Of a stretch of DNA of 64,000 bases, positions 19,210-26,736 are shown in pieces; positions within the stretch are counted from its first letter, which is position 1; the number at the start of each line of letters is the position of its first letter. The notes beneath the pieces were generated by a model. The model searched no databases, was not told the DNA's origin, and saw only the letters and a list, made by a program, of their open reading frames with translations. The stretch is from Veillonella ratti (GTDB lineage Bacteria; Bacillota; Negativicutes; Veillonellales; Veillonellaceae), in NCBI RefSeq assembly GCF_003992115.1, contig NZ_RQUX01000004.1:62001-126000 (forward strand), read 5' to 3'. The position numbers were made by a program, and so were the translations under genes.

Positions 19210-20400
19210 ATGTTAGTTAGGGTATTAAGAGTATTAACAGTTTTGGCTATTATCGTGCAATTTCATCTTTGCGGCGAATCGGTGGCCGCTTTGTCTATGA
19301 CGGTAAACAACAGCAATTTGAGCAGTTTAGTGCAGTCCATTGCACGCAGTGAAGGGATTGCCATTACCGGTACGGAAACATTGCAAGGCACCGTATCGAT
19401 ACGCCTTAATGAAACGAGTGGTATTGCAGCATTAAAGCGCTTGGCGTCGATAAAGCATTTCAGTTTGTATGAATCGGATGGGCTCTGGATTGTGGATGGT
19501 CAAGGTATGGGAGATAAAGATGCGCGCGTGGCCGAAGTTTTAACACCTCGACATATTTCGCCTAAGGCCTTAGGTGATGCCTTGGCGGCCATTGTGCCGG
19601 AGAAGAATATCAAGGTGGTAAAAGGAAGTAATCAGGTTATGGTCTATGGCACGGCGGCTCAGTTACGACAGGTTCACGATATTTTACCTATGCTGGATAT
19701 AAGTCCCAAACAAATTCGCTTAGAAGTAGCCGTTGTAGCCATTGAACATAATTTTGTAAAGGAAACGGGCATAAATTGGTCGTGGCAGAGTTTGACCGGG
19801 CGTAATAAGGATGATACAAACTCTTATGGGGGCATTCAATTTGGGCGAGCTCCGGAAGGTACGCCTTATACATTTTGGTTCAAACCGGAATTGAGTGCAC
19901 AGCAAACAAATAATAAAACAGTCTTAATTGCGAGACCTTCTATTATGGCGGTGAATGGTGAAGAAGCGAAGATTTTAATCGGGGAGCGGATTCCCGTGCT
20001 TGAAGAGGTAAAAGACGGTACGGAAAGCCGGACTACCACACGCTATGAAGAGGCCGGGATTCGTCTTACGTGCACACCCTTTGTGACGGAAGATAACAGC
20101 ATTGAAGCGGATATTCATGCGGAAGTGAGCAGTCCCGCCATGGTTTCGGAACTGAAAGCCTATCGTATTACTACGCGCGAGGCGCATACAAGGGTTTACT
20201 TACAGCCCGGTGAAATCCTCGTCATCGGGGGACTTATGGATAATCGAGAGGGGAAACAGTTTTCAAAAATTCCGCTCCTCGGCGATATTCCTTTATTGGG
20301 AAAACTATTTCAACATGCCCGTAAGACTAAGGACAGTGTTGAATTGTGTATTTTTGTAAAAGCTGACACTGTGGAGGCGCCAACGGACAGTGCTCTATGA
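19210..20400 (+). CDS. Secretin (GspD/PilQ family), short form
   Basis: 396 residues with an N-terminal signal sequence (VLRVLTVLAIIVQFHLCGESVAA). A first N-domain (about 30-95) and an N1-like KH domain (VLTPRHISPKALGDALAAIV...MLDISPKQIRLEVAVVAIE) precede the C-terminal secretin beta-domain. The latter has the strongly conserved GERIPVLEE, YEEAGIRL and VYLQPGEILVIGGLMDNREGKQFSKIP regions and ends with PLLGKLFQHARKTKDSVELCIF. Secretins form outer-membrane channels for type II secretion, type IV pili or competence. It is shorter than most GspD/PilQ. No assembly ATPase, platform protein or pseudopilin gene is present in the window. Confidence 0.9.
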   Translation: MLVRVLRVLTVLAIIVQFHLCGESVAALSMTVNNSNLSSLVQSIARSEGIAITGTETLQGTVSIRLNETSGIAALKRLASIKHFSLYESDGLWIVDGQGMGDKDARVAEVLTPRHISPKALGDALAAIVPEKNIKVVKGSNQVMVYGTAAQLRQVHDILPMLDISPKQIRLEVAVVAIEHNFVKETGINWSWQSLTGRNKDDTNSYGGIQFGRAPEGTPYTFWFKPELSAQQTNNKTVLIARPSIMAVNGEEAKILIGERIPVLEEVKDGTESRTTTRYEEAGIRLTCTPFVTEDNSIEADIHAEVSSPAMVSELKAYRITTREAHTRVYLQPGEILVIGGLMDNREGKQFSKIPLLGDIPLLGKLFQHARKTKDSVELCIFVKADTVEAPTDSAL

Positions 20401-20439
20401 TATAATAGAAGAGTATATGATTGAACGGAGGCTTAGAGG

Positions 20440-22410
20440 ATGGAACAAATCCGCGTAATAGGATTAAGTAAATCATTTGGCGTGCGTCAAGTGTTTAACA
20501 AAGTATCCTTTGAAATAAAACATGGTGAGCGTGTCGGCTTGGTAGGGCCTAACGGGGCGGGCAAATCGACGCTCATGAAATGTCTGTTGGGCATTGAAGA
20601 ATATGATGAAGGTCAGGTTGTCAAAGATAGTGCTACTACAATCGGTTATTTGCAGCAGGATATCAATTTAGGGGACGATAGTTTAGCTATCGAAATTCAA
20701 AAAGCTTTTGCGGATGTGCAATATTGGGAACAACAATTACAGGAAGTATCGGCGAAGCTTGAAACGAATCCTCATGATGAAAGTTTGCTCAAACAGCTCG
20801 CCCGCATTCAGGACCGTTTAGACTGGCTCGGCGGTTATGATTATGAGGCCCAAAGTCGCCGTATTGCCTACGGCCTTGGCTTTTCCGATGAAGATTTAAC
20901 GAAATCTGTGTCTGAATTTTCCGGTGGGCAAAAAACACGTATTAATTTGGCAAAAGCTTTAGTCCGGCGCCCAGATTTTTTATTTTTGGATGAACCGACT
21001 AACCATTTGGATATGGATATGTTGGAATGGTTGGAAAATTATTTGAGCTCTTACGGCGGCGGTATCTTAATTATCAGTCATGACCGTTATTTCCTTGATC
21101 GTGTAACAACGCGCATTGTTGAATTGGAGCATCATAAGGCAACCAGCTATCGTGGCAATTACAGTCGTTATGTGGAGCAGCGTGAAGCCCAACATAAGGC
21201 GCAACAAAACGCCTATGAAAAGCAACAGGAATATATTCGCAAAACGGAAGAGTATATCGACAAGTACCGCGCCGGGATTAAATCTAAAATGGCCAGAGGC
21301 CGCCAGTCGCAGCTGAATCGTTTGGAGCGTTTGGATGCGCCGGAAACTTCGCAGACATTGAAGTTTAGATTTCCTAAAGCGGAATTCAGTGCCGATAAAG
21401 TGCTGACGGTGGAAGAGTTATTCTTATCCTACGGCGAGCGCGATATTGTAGAAGATGTGTCCTTTATGATTCGTCGCGGTGAAGCGGTGGCCTTAATCGG
21501 GCCGAACGGCGCCGGAAAATCCACTTTATTAAAAGCCATTACCGGCGAATTGACGCCGGAAGCGGGTTTTATCGATATCGGCAGCCGTGTATCGGTGGGG
21601 TATTTTTCACAGGAACACGAAGAATTGCATCCTGCTTGGACGCCGATTGATGAAATCATGAGTCATTTTAACTATAGTGAGGAAAAAGCCCGTAATGTAC
21701 TGGGCATGTTTTTGTTCCAAGGGGATGACGTTTTCAAGGAAATTCGTGATTTGTCCGGTGGTGAACGGGCTCGCTTAAGTTTGTTGATCTTGTTTTTACA
21801 AGGCAATAATTTCTTAATTCTTGATGAACCGACCAACCATTTAGATATTCCGACGCGTGAAGTGGTGGAAGAGGCTTTGATGAACTTTACCGGCACATTA
21901 CTGGTTGTATCCCATGACCGTTATTTCTTGGATAAAGTGGCCAAACGGACCTTGGTGTTAGAGCCGGAAGGTGTGGAAGAATACCTTGGCAATTACAGCT
22001 ACTATAAGGCGAAGCTCAAAGAGCAGCAGGATTTGGCCGCCTTGGAAGCTGAACAAAGTGGTCCAAATAAAGAACGTTCGAGTAGTAATAAACGCAACGG
22101 CAGCAATAATGACGATACGAACTCGACTGACAGGGCGGTTTCGAATGAAGGTAAAAATACCGGTAGTACAAGTGGTTCGGAAGGTTCCGGAGATAAAAAA
22201 CTAAACTCCTATATGCAAGCCAAAAAATTAGAAGAAACGGAAACCGAAATTGCCCGTTTGGAAGCTACGCTGAAAATGTACGAAGTTCAAATACAAAATC
22301 CGGCGTTGCAGGAAGACGCGGAAGCCATGGCAGAAACGGCGGCTCAAATGGAAGCTACCAATAAAAGATTGGCTGAACTCTATGAAATTTGGGAGCAATT
22401 GGCACAATGA
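20440..22410 (+). CDS. ABC-F family ATPase (Uup/EttA-like ribosome-associated)
   Basis: 656 residues, two ABC domains and no membrane segment. Walker A motifs are GPNGAGKST at 36-44 and again in the second half (LIGPNGAGKSTLLKAI). Signatures are FSGGQKTR and LSGGERAR, each with an LDEPTNHLD Walker B. An arm-like Lys/Arg/Gln-rich linker (EQREAQHKAQQNAYEKQQEY) lies between domains, as expected for factors acting at the ribosomal E site. After domain 2 comes a Ser/Asn/Gly-rich low-complexity stretch of about 55 residues and then a coiled-coil C-terminus (ETETEIARLEATLKMYE), resembling Uup. Start ATG with GGAGG about 11 nt upstream. Its stop overlaps gluQRS. Confidence 0.92.
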   Translation: MEQIRVIGLSKSFGVRQVFNKVSFEIKHGERVGLVGPNGAGKSTLMKCLLGIEEYDEGQVVKDSATTIGYLQQDINLGDDSLAIEIQKAFADVQYWEQQLQEVSAKLETNPHDESLLKQLARIQDRLDWLGGYDYEAQSRRIAYGLGFSDEDLTKSVSEFSGGQKTRINLAKALVRRPDFLFLDEPTNHLDMDMLEWLENYLSSYGGGILIISHDRYFLDRVTTRIVELEHHKATSYRGNYSRYVEQREAQHKAQQNAYEKQQEYIRKTEEYIDKYRAGIKSKMARGRQSQLNRLERLDAPETSQTLKFRFPKAEFSADKVLTVEELFLSYGERDIVEDVSFMIRRGEAVALIGPNGAGKSTLLKAITGELTPEAGFIDIGSRVSVGYFSQEHEELHPAWTPIDEIMSHFNYSEEKARNVLGMFLFQGDDVFKEIRDLSGGERARLSLLILFLQGNNFLILDEPTNHLDIPTREVVEEALMNFTGTLLVVSHDRYFLDKVAKRTLVLEPEGVEEYLGNYSYYKAKLKEQQDLAALEAEQSGPNKERSSSNKRNGSNNDDTNSTDRAVSNEGKNTGSTSGSEGSGDKKLNSYMQAKKLEETETEIARLEATLKMYEVQIQNPALQEDAEAMAETAAQMEATNKRLAELYEIWEQLAQ

Positions 22411-23468
22411 GTGACATCGTAATTGGCACAGATAATGGCGGTAATGTTGATACAGCAAATGGCACGATTATTAGGCCTATGAGTGATACACTGGTTAGGC
22501 CTATGAAAGGGCGATTTGCACCGAGTCCCACGGGGCATCTTCATTTAGGTAATTTGTGGATTGCCATGCTGTCGTGGCTACAGGTGAAACAGCAAAATGG
22601 TACCTTTGTTTTGCGCATGGAAGATATCGATATACAGCGCGCCAAAAGACAGTATGGGGAAGATTTACTGGATGATTTAGAATGGTTTGGCCTGACTTGG
22701 GATGAAGGCCCGCGCGTAGGCGGTCCCCATGAATCGTACTGGCAAAGCGAACGGTATCCTCTCTATGAGGCACAGATTGCCAAATGGCAAGAATCCGGGT
22801 TTGTGTATCCCTGTTACTGTAATCGAGCGCGTTTGCAAAGTATTGCATCGGCTCCGCATGGTCATGAAGGGATAGCTCATTATGATGGCCGTTGCCGCAA
22901 CTTGAGTGAGGGGGAACGGCAGGCTTTAGGTGAGCGGAAGAATCCTTCGTGGCGTATGAAGGTAGAAACACGCTTGTATGAATTTACCGATTTTTGGCAA
23001 GGTTCGCAGCGGGAAGAACTTATTCCGGCGCAAGATGATTTTATTGTTCGTCGCGCTGACGGTATGTTTGCTTATAATTTAGCTGTTGTTATGGATGATA
23101 TAGCCATGGGTATTACCCATATTGTGCGCGGTTATGATTTATTACCGGCTGTGGCCGGTCAATTGTGGCTCTATGAGTGCCTCGGTGCCAAGGCACCGCA
23201 CTATGCGCATGCGCCGTTAATTGTTGATGAGGAAGGCTATCGATTATCAAAAAGGCAGCAGAGTATAACCTTGCGTGAATTGAGAATGAGCGGCTATAGT
23301 GCATCTATGATTTTGGGGCATTTGGCATTGGCGGCAGGACTAGTTTCATCATCTCAAGCAGACAAATTCGGAGGACTCACATGGGAAACTTTGTTGAATT
23401 GTAGTCTTGATAATAATTATCTAAAAAAACCTCAAATTAAATTGACAAATTTCGATGTTTTGATATAA
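22407..23468 (+). CDS. gluQ: Glutamyl-Q tRNA(Asp) synthetase
   Basis: 353-residue GluRS paralogue that attaches Glu to queuosine in tRNA(Asp) without an anticodon-binding domain. It shows the class I FAPSPTGHLHLGNL motif (HIGH equivalent), a zinc site (CYC...HYDGRC), the DDIAMGITHIVRG segment, and a KMSKS equivalent (LSKRQQS). It stops after the catalytic core, which distinguishes it from full GltX. The start is set at ATG 22407 (ATGA overlap with the ABC-F stop, GGGAG 10 nt upstream). This gives an unusual roughly 30-residue N-terminal extension with a near-repeat (IIRPMSD, LVRPMKG); later Met codons at about 22480 or 22503 are alternatives. Confidence 0.9.
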   Translation: MSDIVIGTDNGGNVDTANGTIIRPMSDTLVRPMKGRFAPSPTGHLHLGNLWIAMLSWLQVKQQNGTFVLRMEDIDIQRAKRQYGEDLLDDLEWFGLTWDEGPRVGGPHESYWQSERYPLYEAQIAKWQESGFVYPCYCNRARLQSIASAPHGHEGIAHYDGRCRNLSEGERQALGERKNPSWRMKVETRLYEFTDFWQGSQREELIPAQDDFIVRRADGMFAYNLAVVMDDIAMGITHIVRGYDLLPAVAGQLWLYECLGAKAPHYAHAPLIVDEEGYRLSKRQQSITLRELRMSGYSASMILGHLALAAGLVSSSQADKFGGLTWETLLNCSLDNNYLKKPQIKLTNFDVLI

Positions 23469-23469
23469 T
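23442..23469 (+). promoter_or_regulatory. Consensus sigma-70/SigA promoter for the CoA-binding protein gene
   Basis: TTGACA (23442-23447) and TATAAT (23464-23469) both match the consensus hexamers perfectly, with a 16-nt spacer. The promoter overlaps the last codons and stop of gluQ and lies 25 nt before the next ATG. Confidence 0.85.
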
Positions 23470-23494
23470 GAATATAGAGAGTTGAGGTGATAGG

Positions 23495-23866
23495 ATGACA
23501 CCAAAAGAAGCACTGACTAAAAAAGTTTGGGCAGTACTGGGCGCAACAAGCCGTAAAGAAAAATTCGGCTATAAAATATACGCTTGTTTGCGTGATCACG
23601 GATACAAAGTATATCCGGTGAACCCTAATGTAAATGAAATCGATGGCGCCACTTGTTATGCGTCACTTCACGATTTACCGGAAGTTCCCGAAGTAGTGGA
23701 CTTTGTTGTTCCCGAGGCTGTAGGTTTACAGGCTTTGGATGATTGCCAAAAGTTGGGGATTTCGGTAGTTTGGTTGCAACCGGGTGCAGATAAACCAGCC
23801 GTAGTGGCTAAGGCTAATGAGCTTGGTTTTGAAGTCATTCAGGACTGTGTTTTAGTTCAGATTTGA
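23495..23866 (+). CDS. CoA-binding domain protein (YccU-like)
   Basis: 123-residue single Rossmann-like domain related to the CoA-binding domain of succinyl-CoA ligases. It has an N-terminal VWAVLGATSRKEKFGYKIYACLRDHGYKVYPVNP nucleotide-binding region, the DLPEVPEVVDFVVP segment and the VVWLQPGA strand. The family is widespread as a stand-alone protein with no firmly assigned reaction. Start ATG with GAGGTG upstream, driven by a perfect consensus promoter, suggesting strong constitutive expression. A thioredoxin gene follows 96 nt downstream. Confidence 0.88.
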   Translation: MTPKEALTKKVWAVLGATSRKEKFGYKIYACLRDHGYKVYPVNPNVNEIDGATCYASLHDLPEVPEVVDFVVPEAVGLQALDDCQKLGISVVWLQPGADKPAVVAKANELGFEVIQDCVLVQI

Positions 23867-23891
23867 CCGGCAACTAAATTTGTAGTTTAAT
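23863..23891 (+). promoter_or_regulatory. Candidate promoter for trxA
   Basis: TTGACC (23863-23868) and TTTAAT (23886-23891) are 17 nt apart. An overlapping TATAAT at 23891-23896 is an alternative -10 with long spacing. The start codon lies about 70 nt downstream. Confidence 0.45.
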
Positions 23892-23962
23892 ATAATTAAC
23901 ACATATATTGATACTTATTTTCAACAATTTGTAAATTTGTTGATTTAGGAGGTTATTTAACT

Positions 23963-24283
23963 ATGGCAAACGTAACAGAATTAACAGTAGCAAACTTTAA
24001 AGATACCGTAACTTCTAAAGAAGTAGCAATCGTGGACTTCTGGGCTCCATGGTGCGGTTACTGCGTACGCATGATGCCAATTTTCGAAGCTTTGTCTGAA
24101 GAATTGGGCGACAAAGTTGTATTCGCTAAAGTTAACATTGATGAAGTAGTAGAATTAGCTAAAGAATTCAGCATCGAAGTATTGCCTACATTCGCTATCA
24201 TTAAAAACGGTGAAGTAGTAGACCGCAAAATCGGTTACATTCCACAGAACGAATTGAAAGCAGCTATCGAAGCTCAGTTATAA
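23963..24283 (+). CDS. trxA: Thioredoxin with atypical CGYC active site
   Basis: 106-residue thioredoxin fold containing VDFWAPWCGYCVRMMPIFEAL. The redox cysteines are C31 and C34. The residue before C34 is Tyr instead of the near-invariant Pro of WCGPC thioredoxins, which should shift the redox potential or partner choice. The cis-Pro loop (EVLPTFAIIKNGE) and C-terminal GYIPQNELKAAIE are normal. A strong Shine-Dalgarno (AGGAGG, about 23948-23953) and a very strong terminator bracket the gene, indicating a highly expressed monocistronic unit. Third-position base use is more codon-biased than its neighbours, also consistent with high expression. Confidence 0.93.
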   Translation: MANVTELTVANFKDTVTSKEVAIVDFWAPWCGYCVRMMPIFEALSEELGDKVVFAKVNIDEVVELAKEFSIEVLPTFAIIKNGEVVDRKIGYIPQNELKAAIEAQL

Positions 24284-24319
24284 TTTAACAACAAAAAATA
24301 GTAATCCAAACTATGCCAA

Positions 24320-24352
24320 AGAGGGGTTCACGTCGTGAACCCCTCTTTTTTT
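24320..24352 (+). terminator. Strong Rho-independent terminator of trxA
   Basis: AGAGGGGTTCACG (24320-24332) and CGTGAACCCCTCT (24334-24346) form a 12- to 13-bp GC-rich stem with a tiny loop, followed directly by a T tract to 24352. Confidence 0.95.
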
Positions 24353-24530
24353 ACCTAAAATAGCACTGTCCTTTACTTTTATAATTCCCCCATATTCCTC
24401 CACTCCCGATTTCTTTGTTCCAAAGGCGCTTCTCGTTCCGGCAAGACCGGTTCGTCTAAATAAAAAGAATTGCCCCAGTAACGATATTAGTCTGTAAAAT
24501 GGCACTATTGTTGTTGCTGTATGATGATTC

Positions 24531-24608
24531 TATATAAAAAATATATCGCCTCCATAGGGTCTTTTTTCGTAGAAAAACCAAGCCTGTGGAGGCGATATAT
24601 TTTTATAT
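24531..24608. repeat. 78-bp palindrome with 18-bp perfect arms
   Basis: AAAAATATATCGCCTCCA (24537-24554) is the exact inverse of 24587-24604. With one bulge the pairing extends four more base pairs on each side (24532-24535 with 24605-24608). The loop itself can pair (GGTCTTTTT with AGAAAAACC). A/T-rich ends give T tracts on both strands, so it could act as a bidirectional terminator, but trxA already has its own terminator 200 bp away. A foldback repeat is the alternative reading. Confidence 0.75.
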
Positions 24609-24622
24609 CTCAGCAATTTAAA

Positions 24623-24655
24623 TTGCCATTTTACCGGTAAAGAATACCGGGGCAA
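24623..24655 (-). terminator. Hairpin just downstream of the thrE-like gene
   Basis: TTGCC and CCGGTA (24623-24639) pair with TACCGG and GGCAA (24645-24655), with a 6-nt bulge and 5-nt loop. It starts 7 nt after the - strand stop codon. No clean T tract follows, so termination may rely on the palindrome beyond. Confidence 0.4.
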
Positions 24656-24661
24656 CTCTTT

Positions 24662-26098
24662 TTATTCTGAGAGCGATTTCTGCCGTTCGCGAAGCGCTTT
24701 GTGCAAAGAAATCTCCTTTTTGCGATCCAAATAACTTCTGGCAATAATATGGGCAATGGCTACGCCGATGGCAATGCAAATTATTGTGAAGACCCCGGTA
24801 ATCCCGCTGCGCAAGGCGAACAGCAGATTATCCGGTGTAAGGGAATTAATAGTCAGTAAGCCGAATAAGAAACGATACAAGAGTACGCCCGGAATCAGTG
24901 GAATTACGGACGGAATAGATAAAATCAAAGGCGCCGTACGCAACAATTTATATGTTTTTAAGGCTAGTAAACCAATGATAGCCGATGCCACAAAACTGGC
25001 GCCAACGATGGTAAAACCGAAATCAACTATGAGTATATTTCGTGTAATGACGCTGATGGTACCGCCTATAGCGATTACCCAAAGTAGCCGATAAGGTGTA
25101 TTAAAAATAGTGGCAAAACTTACCGCACCTATTGCAGCGGCGATGGCCTGAATCGGTGTCACGACAACCGGTGTAATATTTAGGTGGGTAAAGGTAGAGA
25201 CATGGTCGAAATATAGAGCCATGGCAATCCCGACGGACATGCTGCTAACGATTAAAAGCGTATGCATGGCCCTGGTCATGCCGGATACAATATGGTTATT
25301 AATCATATCGTCTACAGCGTTAATCAGAGGAACTCCGGGAATCAGAAAGAGGGTACAACTGACCATAGCATACACGATGCTGCCTGAGTCAAAGGTTGTA
25401 TTAATCAGATTGGCTGTAAAAGTGGCGGCAAAGGAGGCCGCTACGATGCCAAAATAAAAGTTGATTTGATAGTGATGACAAATGTAGCGGGTTATAAAAC
25501 CGATGACCGCACAGATGACGGTTACTAAAGCGGCTAACCAAGTGGCACCGAATAAAATGCTGAAAGCGCCGCACGCAAGACCCGCTGCCACACCGAGTAG
25601 GGGCGTCGGATATTTAGGCGGTGCGGCCTTAATCGTTTTCAAATGATCTTCGAACTCATCGAGACTGTAATTATTTTCAATGGCCTTCCAGGTTAATTTA
25701 GAAAGTGTTGAAAGTATGGTCATATTCACGCCGTGTAACGGTGTTTTGCGAAAAACCGTATAAGAGTGTTTTTCGTCATTAATATTCAACATTAAGGTCA
25801 TATAGGTTATGTGAATATGAACAAATTGAGGTGGAATGCCCATGTAAGAGGCGGCGCGCATCATATCACGTTGAATGTGATTGGTGTTAGCGCCGTTTTG
25901 CATGAGCAACTGGCCGTAGTCTAGGAGGAGTTCCATTTTGCGGTGAATGGCCACAAAAGGTTCGCACATAATTTGGAACTCCGAAGGACCCCGGGAGCAG
26001 TGTTTATCATGTTTTATTTGATGTTGATGACTGCGCGACCGTGTAGTTCCGTGAGAGCGTGAGCCGTGAGTCGTATGAGGTGTTTTCTCTATGCTCAT
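24662..26098 (-). CDS. Threonine/serine exporter family membrane protein (ThrE-like)
   Basis: 478 residues with both halves of ThrE in one chain. The N-terminal DUF1212-type domain (LLDYGQLLMQNGANTNHIQRDMM, then VHIHITYMTLML) is the presumed soluble/hydrolase-like part, followed by about ten hydrophobic helices including the LIPGVPLINAVDDM and PSVIPLIPGVLLYR repeats. Related proteins export Thr and Ser, and similar split proteins exist for other substrates. The first 40 residues are a distinctive His/Ser/Arg/Thr-rich disordered tail (HTTHGSRSHGTTRSRSHQHQ) that could bind metal. It is one of two - strand genes in the window and is flanked by intergenic regions with no partner gene. Confidence 0.88.
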   Translation of the reverse strand: MSIEKTPHTTHGSRSHGTTRSRSHQHQIKHDKHCSRGPSEFQIMCEPFVAIHRKMELLLDYGQLLMQNGANTNHIQRDMMRAASYMGIPPQFVHIHITYMTLMLNINDEKHSYTVFRKTPLHGVNMTILSTLSKLTWKAIENNYSLDEFEDHLKTIKAAPPKYPTPLLGVAAGLACGAFSILFGATWLAALVTVICAVIGFITRYICHHYQINFYFGIVAASFAATFTANLINTTFDSGSIVYAMVSCTLFLIPGVPLINAVDDMINNHIVSGMTRAMHTLLIVSSMSVGIAMALYFDHVSTFTHLNITPVVVTPIQAIAAAIGAVSFATIFNTPYRLLWVIAIGGTISVITRNILIVDFGFTIVGASFVASAIIGLLALKTYKLLRTAPLILSIPSVIPLIPGVLLYRFLFGLLTINSLTPDNLLFALRSGITGVFTIICIAIGVAIAHIIARSYLDRKKEISLHKALRERQKSLSE

Positions 26099-26340
26099 AG
26101 AATTAATCCTTTCTATTAGTAAGCATGTAAGGGGCTTAATTTAATCCTTTTATCTGTCTATGTATAGTATAGCAGATGCAAGCATTATTTTTGACTGATA
26201 TAGATAATTATCATAAATGATGAAAAAAGATTGCAATCGTATGAAGTAAAGGAATACTGAAAATTATAGTCTTTTTATTTTAGGAGTTGGCGCATCGAAA
26301 AGAGTCGGTGCGCCGAATACGGGGATTTTAGAGGATCAGA

Positions 26341-26427
26341 TAGTGGTCCCTGCTGTATCCCAAAAAGTGGAGGCTGCCGTATCCCAAAAAGTGGGGGCTC
26401 CTGGAATCCCAAAAGTGGGGGATTTTT
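26341..26427 (+). repeat. 24-bp tandem direct repeats with AGTGG boxes
   Basis: Units begin at 26341 (TAGTGG), 26365, 26389 and 26413 (all AAGTGG), exactly 24 bp apart. The first three share the ending ATCCCAA; the fourth is truncated after AAGTGGGGGATTTTT. The core AAAGTGGGG resembles MraZ-box motifs reported in other bacteria (TGGGN repeats in E. coli, AAAGTG motifs in mollicutes). Confidence 0.7.
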
Positions 26428-26655
26428 AGCAAGTGCTGAAAGTTTTGAAAATAATCGGTGTCAAAAAGTGGTGTTTGTTAATGATTTTTTACTTGTGGTG
26501 GTGTGAAGTGGAGGGGCTCAAAAATTAAATCCTTATTTCTTCGCACATATTAACTAAAATTGGGAACAAAAAATCGTTATAGTGGCGCCAATTTACGATT
26601 AAATGTTTGACTAAAAGATTTTTTTGCTAAATTTCGCTAAAATTTGCAGATTTTA

Positions 26656-26703
26656 TTGTTATTAAGTGGGGGAATGTGGTAGAATTTACCATATAGTGGT
26701 AGA
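26656..26703 (+). promoter_or_regulatory. Probable mraZ promoter overlapped by MraZ-type boxes
   Basis: TTGTTA (26656-26661) and TAGAAT (26680-26685) are 18 nt apart, and TGG before the -10 adds an extended element. TGGGG at 26667 and TGGTA at 26677 are 10 bp apart and lie in the spacer up to the -10. Another TGGTA occurs at 26697. The box inside the promoter fits autorepression by MraZ. Confidence 0.6.
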
Positions 26704-26736
26704 TATGATAGGGAAAGTGTAAAAGGAGGTGAGACA

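Larger units (their letters stand above)
24353..24661. other. Intergenic region between the convergent trxA and thrE-like genes
   Basis: No credible gene lies here; a 64-codon frame on the - strand runs through the trxA terminator and is judged spurious. The first 180 bp are without clear structure apart from two related short segments (TAAAATAGCACTGT and GTAAAATGGCACTATT). The remainder holds the long palindrome at 24531-24608 and the hairpin at 24623-24655. Confidence 0.6.
26099..26736. other. 638-bp divergent intergenic region upstream of mraZ
   Basis: No gene is supported here. The left 170 bp should contain the promoter of the ThrE-like gene, whose exact hexamers I could not settle. A 9-bp GC-rich hairpin (GGCGCATCG/CGGTGCGCC) lies at 26289-26314. 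Four 24-bp tandem repeats run from 26341 to about 26427, and further AAGTGG-type boxes at 26466, 26506, 26664 and 26694 (TAGTGG) lead up to the mraZ promoter. All boxes point the same way, which suggests a regulatory rather than coding function. Confidence 0.7.

Noticed and set aside
24311-24505. 64-codon - strand frame after trxA
   Set aside because: It spans the trxA terminator stem and resembles no protein.
26341-26427. CRISPR-like spacing of the 24-bp repeats
   Set aside because: Repeat and spacer cannot be separated; the units are contiguous tandem copies, and no cas gene is present.
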